A DNA stretch of 64,000 bases from Rhodospirillales bacterium. Its GTDB lineage: Bacteria; Pseudomonadota; Alphaproteobacteria; ATCC43930; CGMCC-115725. Below the pieces are notes generated by a model, which saw only the letters and a list, made by a program, of their open reading frames with translations, was not told the DNA's origin and searched no databases. The stretch covers positions 1 through 64,000 of the forward strand of contig DAHUYF010000123.1 in the NCBI GenBank assembly GCA_027315365.1, written 5' to 3'. The position numbers were made by a program, and so were the translations under genes. This document shows, piece by piece, positions 37,701-44,279 of this stretch. Each line of letters starts with the position of its first letter. Within the stretch, counting starts at the first letter, position 1.

Positions 37701-38046
37701 CCTGCCAGTTCAGGATCGGGAGGCGCTTCAGGACATCGAAGCCCATATCGGCCGCCGCAAGCTCGACGAATTGATCGCCCGGGTGCGTGACGATCTGCCG
37801 CGTCGGCTCGATCGCATGAACGAGGGCGGCCTGGACCACCTGCTGCTCGAGCACGAGGCCCATGAGCTGGTTTCGGTGGCCGGCACGGCGGGATTGCTGC
37901 AACTGGCTGAGTCCGCAAGAGCGGTGATGGACGCCTGCCGCGAGGGCGGCAATGCCGAGGTCGTGGCGATGCTGGCTGCCCTCAACGACGCGGCAGAGCG
38001 GGCACTCGCCGCGCTGGAGGCCGGCCACCGCGCCGACGTGGAGTGA
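34765..38046 (+). CDS. Membrane hybrid histidine kinase with PAS/LOV-like, REC and HPt domains
   Basis: This is a 1093-residue protein. Four to six membrane helices (residues 5-185) are followed by three PAS domains. The third (about 470-590) has the LOV framework, but the photoactive Cys position is Trp508 (GRRWRLLDG). Then come HisKA with H607 ([10 protein letters not shown]), a GHKL ATPase (GTGLGLAI), a receiver with D894 ([10 protein letters not shown]) and an HPt domain with probable H1033 (AHELVSVAG). It is a full phosphorelay in one chain. No DNA-binding partner is adjacent. The signal is unknown; a flavin or redox sensor without the light-driven adduct is possible. Confidence 0.92.
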   Translation: MMSQLASSTAIYAIVSIAYASLVGIMRSTAPRHRQVAIGAILGMGALLCTLAQRHTGRPLPIDDGIVTIGLAPAFGGGMATVVAAIIAAASLFWLDGSSPYTALPEIPVAAVIGIAVTEALRRQRPGFGWRELVVLALSLTLGAALLVAPTSAFRASPADMAFALAARILLGTIVLGTFLQRWGEAERRISESERRRRALAANVPGTVMQITVNPAGEMSFAFDATDPLRIFGDAALTPTTDAAKFLQSIHPDDRAAFRRSLVEAGRSLSPWSHEFRVLLPGGRQRWLRARATPAPSGRGDILWEAIVVNVTTRKDVEQVLRRSEVLHRLLAENTTEVLGSIGPQQSWLYVSPSVRTILGYEPNDMIGRSWLSLVDAADAARVKDAMHGLVPGGPAVTVAYRMRRGDGRVLGVEETRRLITGGPAGEPAESVSVIRPVATGRAGTFAAAAEAEPVHGRDGPFARMLDAANAGIVVMDPHHPDHPVIFANRAATKITGYGRAEFIGRRWRLLDGPNADPGVAKQIDEAMRQQRPLSTTFVARRKDGTAYWMRFDFSPVRDEAGQVDAYVSVFSDISEQKRIEDDLRRARDAAEEANQAKSEFIANISHELRTPLNGVIGFTNLLLNENLPAEQRRYATFAHDAGSSLLAIINNILDLSKIEAGKLTLVETDFSVVDLAVSCNTVVWHAARERGLDLNFVLKPDVMNLVRGDPNRIRQVLLNLLSNAIKYTEKGSVVLTIAKLADLPTGTTLKFSVTDTGVGIAKEQQSRLFQKFSQIEDKPGIYLRGTGLGLAICKNLVEHMGGSIGVTSMPGLGSNFWFSVPLKAAIGDGRKPGERNTPAHRGVRILLVEDTLMNQELMITLLRRAGHEVELAADGEAAVEAVRRHEFDLILMDVQLPRMDGMAATRAIRRLGTATSRAPIIAMTARALSGDVEKCLDAGMDDHLSKPVDAAALLAIIDRWVRARQPAPGETAPPERIGLPVQDREALQDIEAHIGRRKLDELIARVRDDLPRRLDRMNEGGLDHLLLEHEAHELVSVAGTAGLLQLAESARAVMDACREGGNAEVVAMLAALNDAAERALAALEAGHRADVE

Positions 38047-38055
38047 CGGGAGAGG

Positions 38056-38334
38056 CTATTTCCGCTGCACCGCGTCGGAAATCTGCGCCCAGCTGATGAC
38101 CTGGTCGGTGACGTTGGCGACGATGGCTGCGCGATCGGCACCGCACTCGTCCGCGGCGGCGGCCTGCGCCGCCGCGCCGCCGCCGGGAGCGTCCGACAAG
38201 GCAGCGCTGACCCTGCTCGCCAGCGAGCGCGCCTCCTCCATCGTCAGGGCGACGCGATAACCGCCCATGAACAGCGTCATCCCCGGCCGTTCGCCGTCGC
38301 AGAGAACCGTGATCGTTTCCTCGACAACCTTCAT
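38056..38334 (-). CDS. Small protein, paralogue of 34344-34637
   Basis: This is a 92-residue protein converging on the hybrid kinase gene with a 9-bp gap. Residues 1-45 align with the small protein upstream of the kinase (see that entry). The rest is Ala-rich and ends with VTDQVISWAQISDAVQRK, absent from the other copy. Family and function unknown. An in-frame ATG at 38385 is possible, but the start used here is where similarity to the paralogue begins. Confidence 0.66.
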   Translation of the reverse strand: MKVVEETITVLCDGERPGMTLFMGGYRVALTMEEARSLASRVSAALSDAPGGGAAAQAAAADECGADRAAIVANVTDQVISWAQISDAVQRK

Positions 38335-38535
38335 GCGCGAACCGCGTCCTCGGTATGTAGCGATGCCGTGCCGATAAAATCCCACAACATCGCATTGCCA
38401 GGCGATGCGACATTTCGCGGCGGGACTACAGGTGTCGGCCCCCGCCCGGGGGACGAGCGCCGCTGACCCGCAGCATATCGGTTCCTGGCGACGATCCCGC
38501 CCGAGAGCGTTGGCCCCCCCGTGCCCTCATGTCCA

Positions 38536-39225
38536 ATGCACCCAAGGCTCGGCGAACTGCTCGATTTCTGGCACCGCAAGCGGGCCGGGCGTCGCATGCC
38601 GGCACGCAACGATTTCGACGTGTTCGAGCTGCGACCCTGGCTTGGATATTTGCACCTCGTGGAGGTGGTCGAGGGCGGTCGGGATTTCCTGCATATGATC
38701 TATGGAACCGAACTCGCCGTCATCTTTGGTATCGACCTGACCGGAAAGAGACTCGGCGCGATCCCTGCCGCGGCCCGGGAGAGCGTCCGGCTCGCCTACG
38801 CCGCGGCGTGCGCATCGTGCGAGCCGCTCTTCGTCGCGGACGATCCCATTTTGCAAAGCAGCGTCGATCGGGTGGAGAATCTCATCCTGCCGCTGTCCTC
38901 CGACGGTTTTGCGGTCAATCGGTTGCTGATCGGCGCGGCGCGCGTCGAGCGCGCCCGTGAGATGGGGGCCGCTCCGGCCGAACGTCGGCGCGCCGCCCGC
39001 GTTCCGATCCTCTCGAGCGGCAGGCTGCAAACCAGCGAAAATTGGGAGAACTGCGTCGTTCTGGACTATTCCTCGCGCGGCGCGCGGCTTCAGCTCGATC
39101 GCCCGACGGCGGAGAGCGGTCGGGTTACCATCGCGTTCGCTGATTTCCTGCCGCTGCCGGGGAGGGTGGCCTGGCGGAGCGGCCGATGGGCCGGCATCGA
39201 ATTCGCAAATAAGCTGGTGCCATAG
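38536..39225 (+). CDS. PAS-like (PF07310 type) and PilZ domain protein
   Basis: This is a 229-residue protein. The N-terminal 140 residues have the PAS_5 pattern (HPRLGELLDFWHRKRAGRRM and FELRPWLGYLHLVEVV), common in alphaproteobacteria. The C-terminal part looks like a PilZ domain, with a basic RRRAARVP motif, LDYSSRGARL and IEFANKL at the end. RxxxR followed by D/NxSxxG is the usual c-di-GMP binding pattern, seen here as RRAAR and DYSSRG. A c-di-GMP effector role is inferred. A GTG at 38521 is an alternative start. Confidence 0.8.
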   Translation: MHPRLGELLDFWHRKRAGRRMPARNDFDVFELRPWLGYLHLVEVVEGGRDFLHMIYGTELAVIFGIDLTGKRLGAIPAAARESVRLAYAAACASCEPLFVADDPILQSSVDRVENLILPLSSDGFAVNRLLIGAARVERAREMGAAPAERRRAARVPILSSGRLQTSENWENCVVLDYSSRGARLQLDRPTAESGRVTIAFADFLPLPGRVAWRSGRWAGIEFANKLVP

Positions 39226-39293
39226 GTCGGCGGTTGAGAGGAACACCGGCTCCGAGACGGCTCTGGTTTCGCACCGACCGCCCGACCCCGCGG

Positions 39294-39605
39294 TCAGCGC
39301 GGCGTCAGGCTGGCGAGATAGGCGACGATATCGTCGATCTGCTGCCGGCTCAGATTGAGCCCGGCCATGGGCGGGTGAGGCGCGGTGAGGAAGGCGCGCA
39401 GCCGCTCGGGGTGCTGCGCCTCGCGCCGCGCGATCGCCGGAAAGGACGGCGCGGTGTCGGCGCCCCGCGTCGCGCGGTCGACGACGTGGCAGCCCGTGCA
39501 CCACTGCTGCGCCAATTGCCGCCCGGCCTGGGCATCGCCCGCGGCCAGGGCGGATGTGCTCGCGGCGCACAGCAGCAGGACGGCGGCGAAAACCAATTGT
39601 CTCAT
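39294..39605 (-). CDS. Small periplasmic cytochrome c
   Basis: This is a 103-residue class I cytochrome c with a signal peptide (about residues 1-21), heme motif CTGCH (about residue 36) and Met ligand in MAGLNL. Its layout matches the cytochrome at 12069-12395. The ATG at 39605 has GGAAGGTGATC upstream, favouring it over a GTG at 39611. No FNR-type site is seen upstream. It may feed electrons to cbb3 oxidase. Confidence 0.87.
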   Translation of the reverse strand: MRQLVFAAVLLLCAASTSALAAGDAQAGRQLAQQWCTGCHVVDRATRGADTAPSFPAIARREAQHPERLRAFLTAPHPPMAGLNLSRQQIDDIVAYLASLTPR

Positions 39606-39836
39606 GATCACCTTCCGGACATGGCGGCGTTCTGCCAGCCTAAGCCCTGTTTACCGGGATTACCAGACGCAGGCATCGACGCAGGCATCGGCGGAGGGAC
39701 GCGACTTGCAGAGCGCCAATGCCGCCTGGAATTCCGGCGGTATTTCAGTTAATTGAGCAGAGGCGCCGGCGGTGATCGATCGCAACATGGCAGCGACTGC
39801 CGGGGCCGCAATCGACGGCCAGCGAAAGACCGACCC

Positions 39837-41117
39837 ATGCCCATGGACGCGCCGCAGACGTCGCCTCAGTTGCGCACCTTCGATGATGCCCTCGGCCAAC
39901 GCATCATCGCCATGCACGTTTGGGCGGTGCGCGAAGGGCTCCGCGGCGCAACCGCCCACGATCTCTTCGATGGATTCTGTCAGCGTCTGGTGGTCGAGGG
40001 TGTGGCGCTGTGGCGCGCCCATACCGCGATGGAGACGCTGCATCCCCAATGGTCCGGCTTCGGCCACACTTGGCGTCGCGACCTCAACGCCCTCCAGCCC
40101 GAGCACTATGCCCACGATGATCTTTCTGCGCCGGAATGGCTGAGCAGCCCGCTGCGCGCGCTCATCCTCCGGGCGGAAGCCGGCGAGCCCAATCCGGCGA
40201 TGCGCCGGCGGCTCGACGCCGGCCCGGATGAACGCGATTTCCCGGTGCTCGGCGAGTTCTTCGCGGCGGGCGCGACCGACTACTTCGGTCAGATATTCAC
40301 CTTCGGCGCCCATCACGATCGCTCGCACGGGTCGGGCGCATTCTACTCCTTCGTCACCGACCGGCGCGGCGGCTTCGCCGACGATGACCTAATGCTGTTG
40401 CAGGCAACCCTGCCGGCATTGTCGCTCGCCATGAAGGCGCATGTCGGTCACGTCATCGCCGCCGGGCTGCTGCGGGCCTATCTCGGCGAGGATGCCGGTC
40501 GGCGCGTCCATGCCGGCGCGGTGGCGCGCGGCTCGGTGGAGAGCCTGCGCGCGGTGCTGTGGTACGCCGACATCCGCGGCTTCACGGCAATTGCCGACGC
40601 CACGCCGGGTTCGGTCGTCGTCGAGCTGCTTGACGACATATTCGAGACGCTGACCGCCACCCTGCGCCGGCACGGCGGTCAGGTGCTCAAATTCCTCGGC
40701 GACGGCATGCTGGCGACCTTTGCCGTCGATCCGCCGAGCCTCGCCGCGACCTGCCGTCGCGCCCTCGACGCCGCGGCCGAGGCGATGCAGGCACTCGATG
40801 CGCTCGCCGCGGCACGCACGACCGCCGCCAAGCCCGTCGCCTCGGTCGATCTTGCGCTCCATCTCGGCGACGTGCTGTACGGTAACGTCGGTGCCGCCGA
40901 TCGGCTCGACTTCACGGTCATCGGGCCCGCCGTCAACGAGGTCGCGCGGATGGAGGCCCTGTGCGAGAAACTGGGTCGCAAGGTTCTCGTCTCGGCTGCG
41001 CTCGCCGCCGCAAGCGAAGGTGCCAACCTCCGGCTCGAGCCGCTTGGGCGCTACCCCTTGCGCGGCGTCAGCGAGGCGAGGCAAATCTTCGCCCTGGATC
41101 TAACCGCAAAGCAGTAG
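39837..41117 (+). CDS. Class III adenylate/guanylate cyclase
   Basis: This is a 426-residue protein. The N-terminal 230 residues look like a sensor region (FGQIFTFGAHHDRSHGSGAFYSFVTD, of the kind seen before cyclases in rhizobia), with no membrane helix. The C-terminal catalytic domain has the metal motif WYADIRGFTAIAD and KFLGDGMLATF, with DFTVIGPAVNEVARME near the end. It probably makes cAMP; guanylate cyclase cannot be excluded. An ATG two codons downstream is possible. A cAMP-binding CRP/FNR-type partner is not in the window. Confidence 0.88.
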   Translation: MPMDAPQTSPQLRTFDDALGQRIIAMHVWAVREGLRGATAHDLFDGFCQRLVVEGVALWRAHTAMETLHPQWSGFGHTWRRDLNALQPEHYAHDDLSAPEWLSSPLRALILRAEAGEPNPAMRRRLDAGPDERDFPVLGEFFAAGATDYFGQIFTFGAHHDRSHGSGAFYSFVTDRRGGFADDDLMLLQATLPALSLAMKAHVGHVIAAGLLRAYLGEDAGRRVHAGAVARGSVESLRAVLWYADIRGFTAIADATPGSVVVELLDDIFETLTATLRRHGGQVLKFLGDGMLATFAVDPPSLAATCRRALDAAAEAMQALDALAAARTTAAKPVASVDLALHLGDVLYGNVGAADRLDFTVIGPAVNEVARMEALCEKLGRKVLVSAALAAASEGANLRLEPLGRYPLRGVSEARQIFALDLTAKQ

Positions 41118-41153
41118 CCGCCGGGCGCGGCCCTGCCCCGGTGTTGCCGGCGC

Positions 41154-41252
41154 TCAGCCACCATCCCGCCAGGACGCCCAGGCCAGCGCTCCCATGAATG
41201 CCAGCGCGGCGAGCACCACCATGGCCAGGTAGAGTTCCTCCCCCATCGTCAT
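41154..41252 (-). CDS. 32-residue single-helix membrane peptide under an FNR-type site
   Basis: This short gene encodes MTMGEELYLA, a hydrophobic helix of about 17 residues and the tail ASWRDGG. GGGAGGTG lies 5-12 bp upstream of the ATG, and a perfect FNR-type palindrome is centred 60 bp upstream. Size and layout recall small oxidase subunits such as CcoQ, CydX or CcoM, but I cannot assign it to a known family. It lies tail-to-tail with the cyclase and is divergent from fixL. Confidence 0.66.
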   Translation of the reverse strand: MTMGEELYLAMVVLAALAFMGALAWASWRDGG

Positions 41253-41304
41253 GACGCACCTCCCATCTTCTGGGGAATGCTGGTCGCGATCGGCGGTCGC
41301 GGCT

Positions 41305-41318
41305 TTGACTTGGATCAA
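41305..41318. promoter_or_regulatory. FNR/FixK-type site TTGACTTGGATCAA
   Basis: Perfect palindrome centred 60 bp upstream of the 32-residue peptide gene (41252) and 194 bp upstream of fixL (41506). The distance favours the small gene; a second effect on fixL is possible. Confidence 0.78.
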
Positions 41319-41364
41319 TGCCGGCGCCGGCCAGTCGACGGCAGCCGGCCGGCACCGAGCCGCC

Positions 41365-41414
41365 GTCCCCGTGCTGTCGCCGTCCCCGTGCCGTCCCCGT
41401 GCTGTCCCCGTGCT
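41365..41414. repeat. Tandem 11-bp repeat in the fixL upstream region
   Basis: Four copies of GTCCCCGTGC(T/C): 41365-41375, 41382-41392, 41393-41403 and 41404-41414. The last three are directly tandem. It lies between the FNR-type site and fixL. It may be polymerase slippage or a binding array; copy number could vary between strains. Confidence 0.75.
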
Positions 41415-41505
41415 TGGACTGCTCCGGGAGGGCGGCTAGAATGGGCCTGCACCGTCCGTCGCGCCGTCGGCACCCGCCGAAGGAACGGAGTCTGAACTCT
41501 ATCAT

Positions 41506-42684
41506 ATGGCGAATACCGGAGCCCTGGACTCTCCCGGCAAAAGCAAAGGCGGGGATTTGGCCGAGACAGCACAGGCGTTGCGCGACAGCGAGGCGCAGCT
41601 TCGCTCGATCATCGAGACGGTGCCGGACGCACTCATCGTCATCGACGAGCAGGGCCTTATCCAATCCTTCAGCCCCGCAGCCGAGCGCCTCTTCGGTTAT
41701 GTCGCGGCCGAGGTGCAGGGGTGCAATGTCAACATGCTCATGCCGTCGCCCTATCGCGAGCAGCATGACGGCAATCTGGCCCGCTATCTCGGCTCCGGCG
41801 AACGGCGGATCATCGGTATCGGCCGCATCGTCGTCGGGCAGCGTGCAGACGGCTCGACCTTCCCCATGGAGCTGGCAGTGGGCGAGGTCAAGCTCAAGGA
41901 CCGGCGCCTCTTCACCGGCTTCCTGCGCGACATCACCGAGCGGCAAACGGCGCACGAGCGGCTGCAGGAGCTGCAGTCGGAGCTGCTCCGCACCTCCCGC
42001 CTTTCCGCCATGGGGCAGATGGCCTCCGCTCTGGCCCATGAGCTCAACCAGCCGCTGACCGCAGTGATCAACTACGTGCAGGCCTGCCGCCGCATGATGG
42101 GCGGCGACGCGCCGCAATTCGATCGGCTGCAGGAGGTCATGGATAAAGCCGTGGCGCAGGCCAGCCGCGCCGGGCAGATCATCCAGCGCATGCGCCAATT
42201 CATCCAGAAAGGCGAGACCGAGCATCAGCTCGAGGACATCAACAAGGTGGTCGAGGAAGCGAGCGCGCTCGCGCTGGTGGGGGCGCGGGAGAGTGGCATC
42301 CTGGTTCGCATGGAACTGAGCGCGGGCCTGCCGCCGCTAACGCTCGATCGCATCCAGATCCAGCAGGTCGTGCTCAATCTGGTGCGCAACGCCACGGAAG
42401 CGCTGGCGGGCTGCAAACGCCGCGAACTCGCCATCCGCACCGGCCAGCCCAGCGACGCGGCGGTCATGGTCGAGGTGGCCGATACCGGGCCGGGTCTGAA
42501 CGAGGGGGTGAAGAACCAGCTCTTCCAGCCTTTCGTCACCACCAAGCCGAAAGGCATGGGGCTCGGCCTGTCGATCAGCCGCTCGATCATCGAGGCGCAT
42601 GGCGGACGCCTGCAGGGCGGGGCAAATCCGGACGGCGGCGTGACCTTCCGCTTCAGCCTGCCGATTCCCGGGAGGGCGGAGTGA
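41506..42684 (+). CDS. fixL: Oxygen-sensing histidine kinase FixL (soluble, heme PAS)
   Basis: This is a 392-residue soluble kinase with a single PAS domain (about residues 27-145). It keeps the FixL heme features: the proximal His is H87 (YREQHDG) and the distal-side Arg is R107 (RRIIGIGR), matching H200 and R220 of Bradyrhizobium FixL. The kinase domain has H178 in ALAHELNQPLTA and the ATP-binding GMGLGLSISRSI. Oxygen bound to heme inhibits the kinase; low oxygen releases it to phosphorylate FixJ. No membrane helix is present. It is followed after 4 bp by fixJ. Confidence 0.93.
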   Translation: MANTGALDSPGKSKGGDLAETAQALRDSEAQLRSIIETVPDALIVIDEQGLIQSFSPAAERLFGYVAAEVQGCNVNMLMPSPYREQHDGNLARYLGSGERRIIGIGRIVVGQRADGSTFPMELAVGEVKLKDRRLFTGFLRDITERQTAHERLQELQSELLRTSRLSAMGQMASALAHELNQPLTAVINYVQACRRMMGGDAPQFDRLQEVMDKAVAQASRAGQIIQRMRQFIQKGETEHQLEDINKVVEEASALALVGARESGILVRMELSAGLPPLTLDRIQIQQVVLNLVRNATEALAGCKRRELAIRTGQPSDAAVMVEVADTGPGLNEGVKNQLFQPFVTTKPKGMGLGLSISRSIIEAHGGRLQGGANPDGGVTFRFSLPIPGRAE

Positions 42685-42688
42685 CGCG

Positions 42689-43315
42689 ATGAGGCAGGCC
42701 GCGACGATCTTCATCGTGGACGACGACGATGCCATCCGCGACTCGCTGCAGCTCCTGCTGGAAGCGGCGGGGTTCAGGCATATCCGGGTCTACGACTCGA
42801 GCCGCCGCTTTCTCGAGGCGGCGACGCCGCAGCCGGGCGATTGCCTGCTGCTCGACATCCGCATGCCCGACATGGATGGACTCGAGCTGCAGGCCGAGCT
42901 TAACCGGCGCGGCACGCGGCTGGCCGTCATCATCATGACCGGCCATGCCGACGTGCCGATCGCGGTACGCGCGATGAAGGCCGGCGCCGCGGATTTCATC
43001 GAGAAACCGTTCTCCGAGGCGCTGTTGCTCGACGCCGTCCGCCGCGCGCAGGCCCATTCGGTGGAGTTAAGCCGCCAGACCGAGGAAGCCGGCGAGACTC
43101 TGCGGCGCCTGTCGACCCTGACGGCGCGGGAGCGCGACGTGCTCGAGGGCATGGTCGCAGGCCGGCCCAACAAGGTCATTGCCTATGATCTCGGCATCAG
43201 CCCGCGCACCGTCGAGATCCATCGCGCGCGCGTGATGGACAAGATGCAGGCCCGCAGCCTGTCGGGACTGGTCCGTATGGCGCTCGCCGCCGGGGTCGCC
43301 CCCGAGCCGCACTGA
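42689..43315 (+). CDS. fixJ: Response regulator FixJ
   Basis: This is a 208-residue protein. The receiver domain has D56 in LLLDIRMPDMDG and MTGHADVPIAVRAMKAGAADFIEKPF. A LuxR-type helix-turn-helix follows (LTARERDVLEGMVAG to SPRTVEIHRARVMDKM). FixJ normally activates fixK, whose product binds TTGAT-N4-ATCAA sites. No fixK is nearby, so the link to the sites in this window must pass through a gene elsewhere. Confidence 0.93.
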   Translation: MRQAATIFIVDDDDAIRDSLQLLLEAAGFRHIRVYDSSRRFLEAATPQPGDCLLLDIRMPDMDGLELQAELNRRGTRLAVIIMTGHADVPIAVRAMKAGAADFIEKPFSEALLLDAVRRAQAHSVELSRQTEEAGETLRRLSTLTARERDVLEGMVAGRPNKVIAYDLGISPRTVEIHRARVMDKMQARSLSGLVRMALAAGVAPEPH

Positions 43316-43328
43316 GCGCCCGGCCCCG

Positions 43329-43342
43329 TTGATCCAGGTCAA
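43329..43342 (+). promoter_or_regulatory. FNR/FixK-type site TTGATCCAGGTCAA
   Basis: Perfect palindrome, identical to the copy at 21683. It is centred exactly 41.5 bp before the ATG at 43377, so a class II promoter would start the transcript at the start codon itself. Confidence 0.82.
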
Positions 43343-43376
43343 AGCCTCAGGAGACAGACAATTTCATGATGGTCTG

Positions 43377-43838
43377 ATGACGAGATCGTTCAGCAGCGTC
43401 GCCCTGACGCCGGATCAGATCGCGGTGGTCTTCCCGCTGGTGCACGCGGCGGTCCCCGAGATCAACCTGGACACCTGGCGGGGTTTCGTCCGCTCGCTCG
43501 GCGAGGGGACGACCTCATCGCCCTCGGGCGTCCTAGGCGTGCGCAACGAAGCGGGATACATCTGCGGCCTCCTCATCTTTCGCGCCGAGCAGGACCTTCG
43601 CCACGGCAAGGTGCTGGCGATCAACCTGTTCATCGCGCTCGATCTGGTTAATGAGGAGGAAGCCGCCAGCGCCCTGCTGCAGGCGGCCGAAGCGAAGGCG
43701 GGCGAGCTCAAATGCGCCGCCACGCATGTTCGCATCGACTCCGCGCAAAAGTCGCTACCGCACCGTTTCACCGCGGCGGGGTACCGCAACGAAGCCGAGA
43801 TTTTCTGCAAGAGCGTCGGGACGGCCCGGCCGAGCTGA
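43377..43838 (+). CDS. GNAT-like acetyltransferase or related small protein
   Basis: This is a 153-residue protein with an alternating strand-helix pattern like the GNAT fold: an N-terminal helix after ALTPDQIAVVFPLVHAAVP, a central GVLGVRNEAGYICGLLIF strand pair, and a C-terminal HRFTAAGYRNEAEIFCKS. The classic acetyl-CoA loop (Q/RxxGxG/A) is not clear, so activity is uncertain. The ATG at 43377 is preferred. It lies after fixJ but has its own FNR-type site. Confidence 0.65.
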   Translation: MTRSFSSVALTPDQIAVVFPLVHAAVPEINLDTWRGFVRSLGEGTTSSPSGVLGVRNEAGYICGLLIFRAEQDLRHGKVLAINLFIALDLVNEEEAASALLQAAEAKAGELKCAATHVRIDSAQKSLPHRFTAAGYRNEAEIFCKSVGTARPS

Positions 43839-43882
43839 CCCGGAGAGCAGGCACAACGCTCCCGGCGACCGGGCTATCAGGT

Positions 43883-44212
43883 CTAATCCGAGGCGTTCTG
43901 CAGGATCTGGGCGCGCGCCTTGGCGCCCAGCCTCGCCAGCTGCTGGCCGATCTCGGCCTCGGTCCCCGGCAGGCCGTGGGCGGCGAGATCGCGGCAAACC
44001 TTCTTGATAAGGCCGGTGTCGCCATGCTCGGTGATCTCGGCATCGACCACGCCGAGCGCGTATCGCGCCGCGGCATCGCCGCCGAGACCCATCTTCTCGG
44101 CAGCCCACAAGCCCAGCAGCTTGTTGCGCCGGGCCATGATCCTGAAGGCCACCTCCTGCTCCCGTGCGAAAGTCCGCTCCGCGGCTTTTTCGCGGTCATC
44201 GAACATAGACAT
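43883..44212 (-). CDS. ATP synthase zeta-subunit inhibitor (DUF1476)
   Basis: This is a 109-residue protein of the DUF1476 family (SMFDDREKAAERTFAREQE at the N-terminus and ARRNKLLGLWAAEKMG). In Paracoccus the family member is the zeta subunit, which blocks reverse rotation of F1Fo ATP synthase by inserting its N-terminus. GAGGAGGGG lies before the ATG. An FNR-type site 60 bp upstream would link ATPase inhibition to low oxygen. The catalytic ATP synthase genes are not in the window. Confidence 0.9.
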   Translation of the reverse strand: MSMFDDREKAAERTFAREQEVAFRIMARRNKLLGLWAAEKMGLGGDAAARYALGVVDAEITEHGDTGLIKKVCRDLAAHGLPGTEAEIGQQLARLGAKARAQILQNASD

Positions 44213-44265
44213 GACCCCTCCTCTGAGCCGATGCCGCCATGCTTGCATGCCCCGATCCCGGCGCA

Positions 44266-44279
44266 TTGATCCAGGTCAT
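44266..44279 (-). promoter_or_regulatory. FNR/FixK-type site, 13/14 match (ATGACCTGGATCAA on the minus strand)
   Basis: One end base differs from the palindrome (TTGATCCAGGTCAT on the plus strand). It is centred 60 bp upstream of the zeta inhibitor gene. The TGA on the minus strand is the stop codon of the beta-CASP gene, as at 14232 and 31341. Confidence 0.7.

Noticed and set aside
39660-39800. A 42-residue cysteine-containing frame on the minus strand (MLRSITAG start)
   Set aside because: No Shine-Dalgarno sequence, and it is the tail of a longer shadow frame antisense to the cyclase gene.
43861-43873. CCCGG-CGA-CCGGG hairpin between convergent genes
   Set aside because: The stem is only 5 bp and there is no T-run; too weak to call a terminator.
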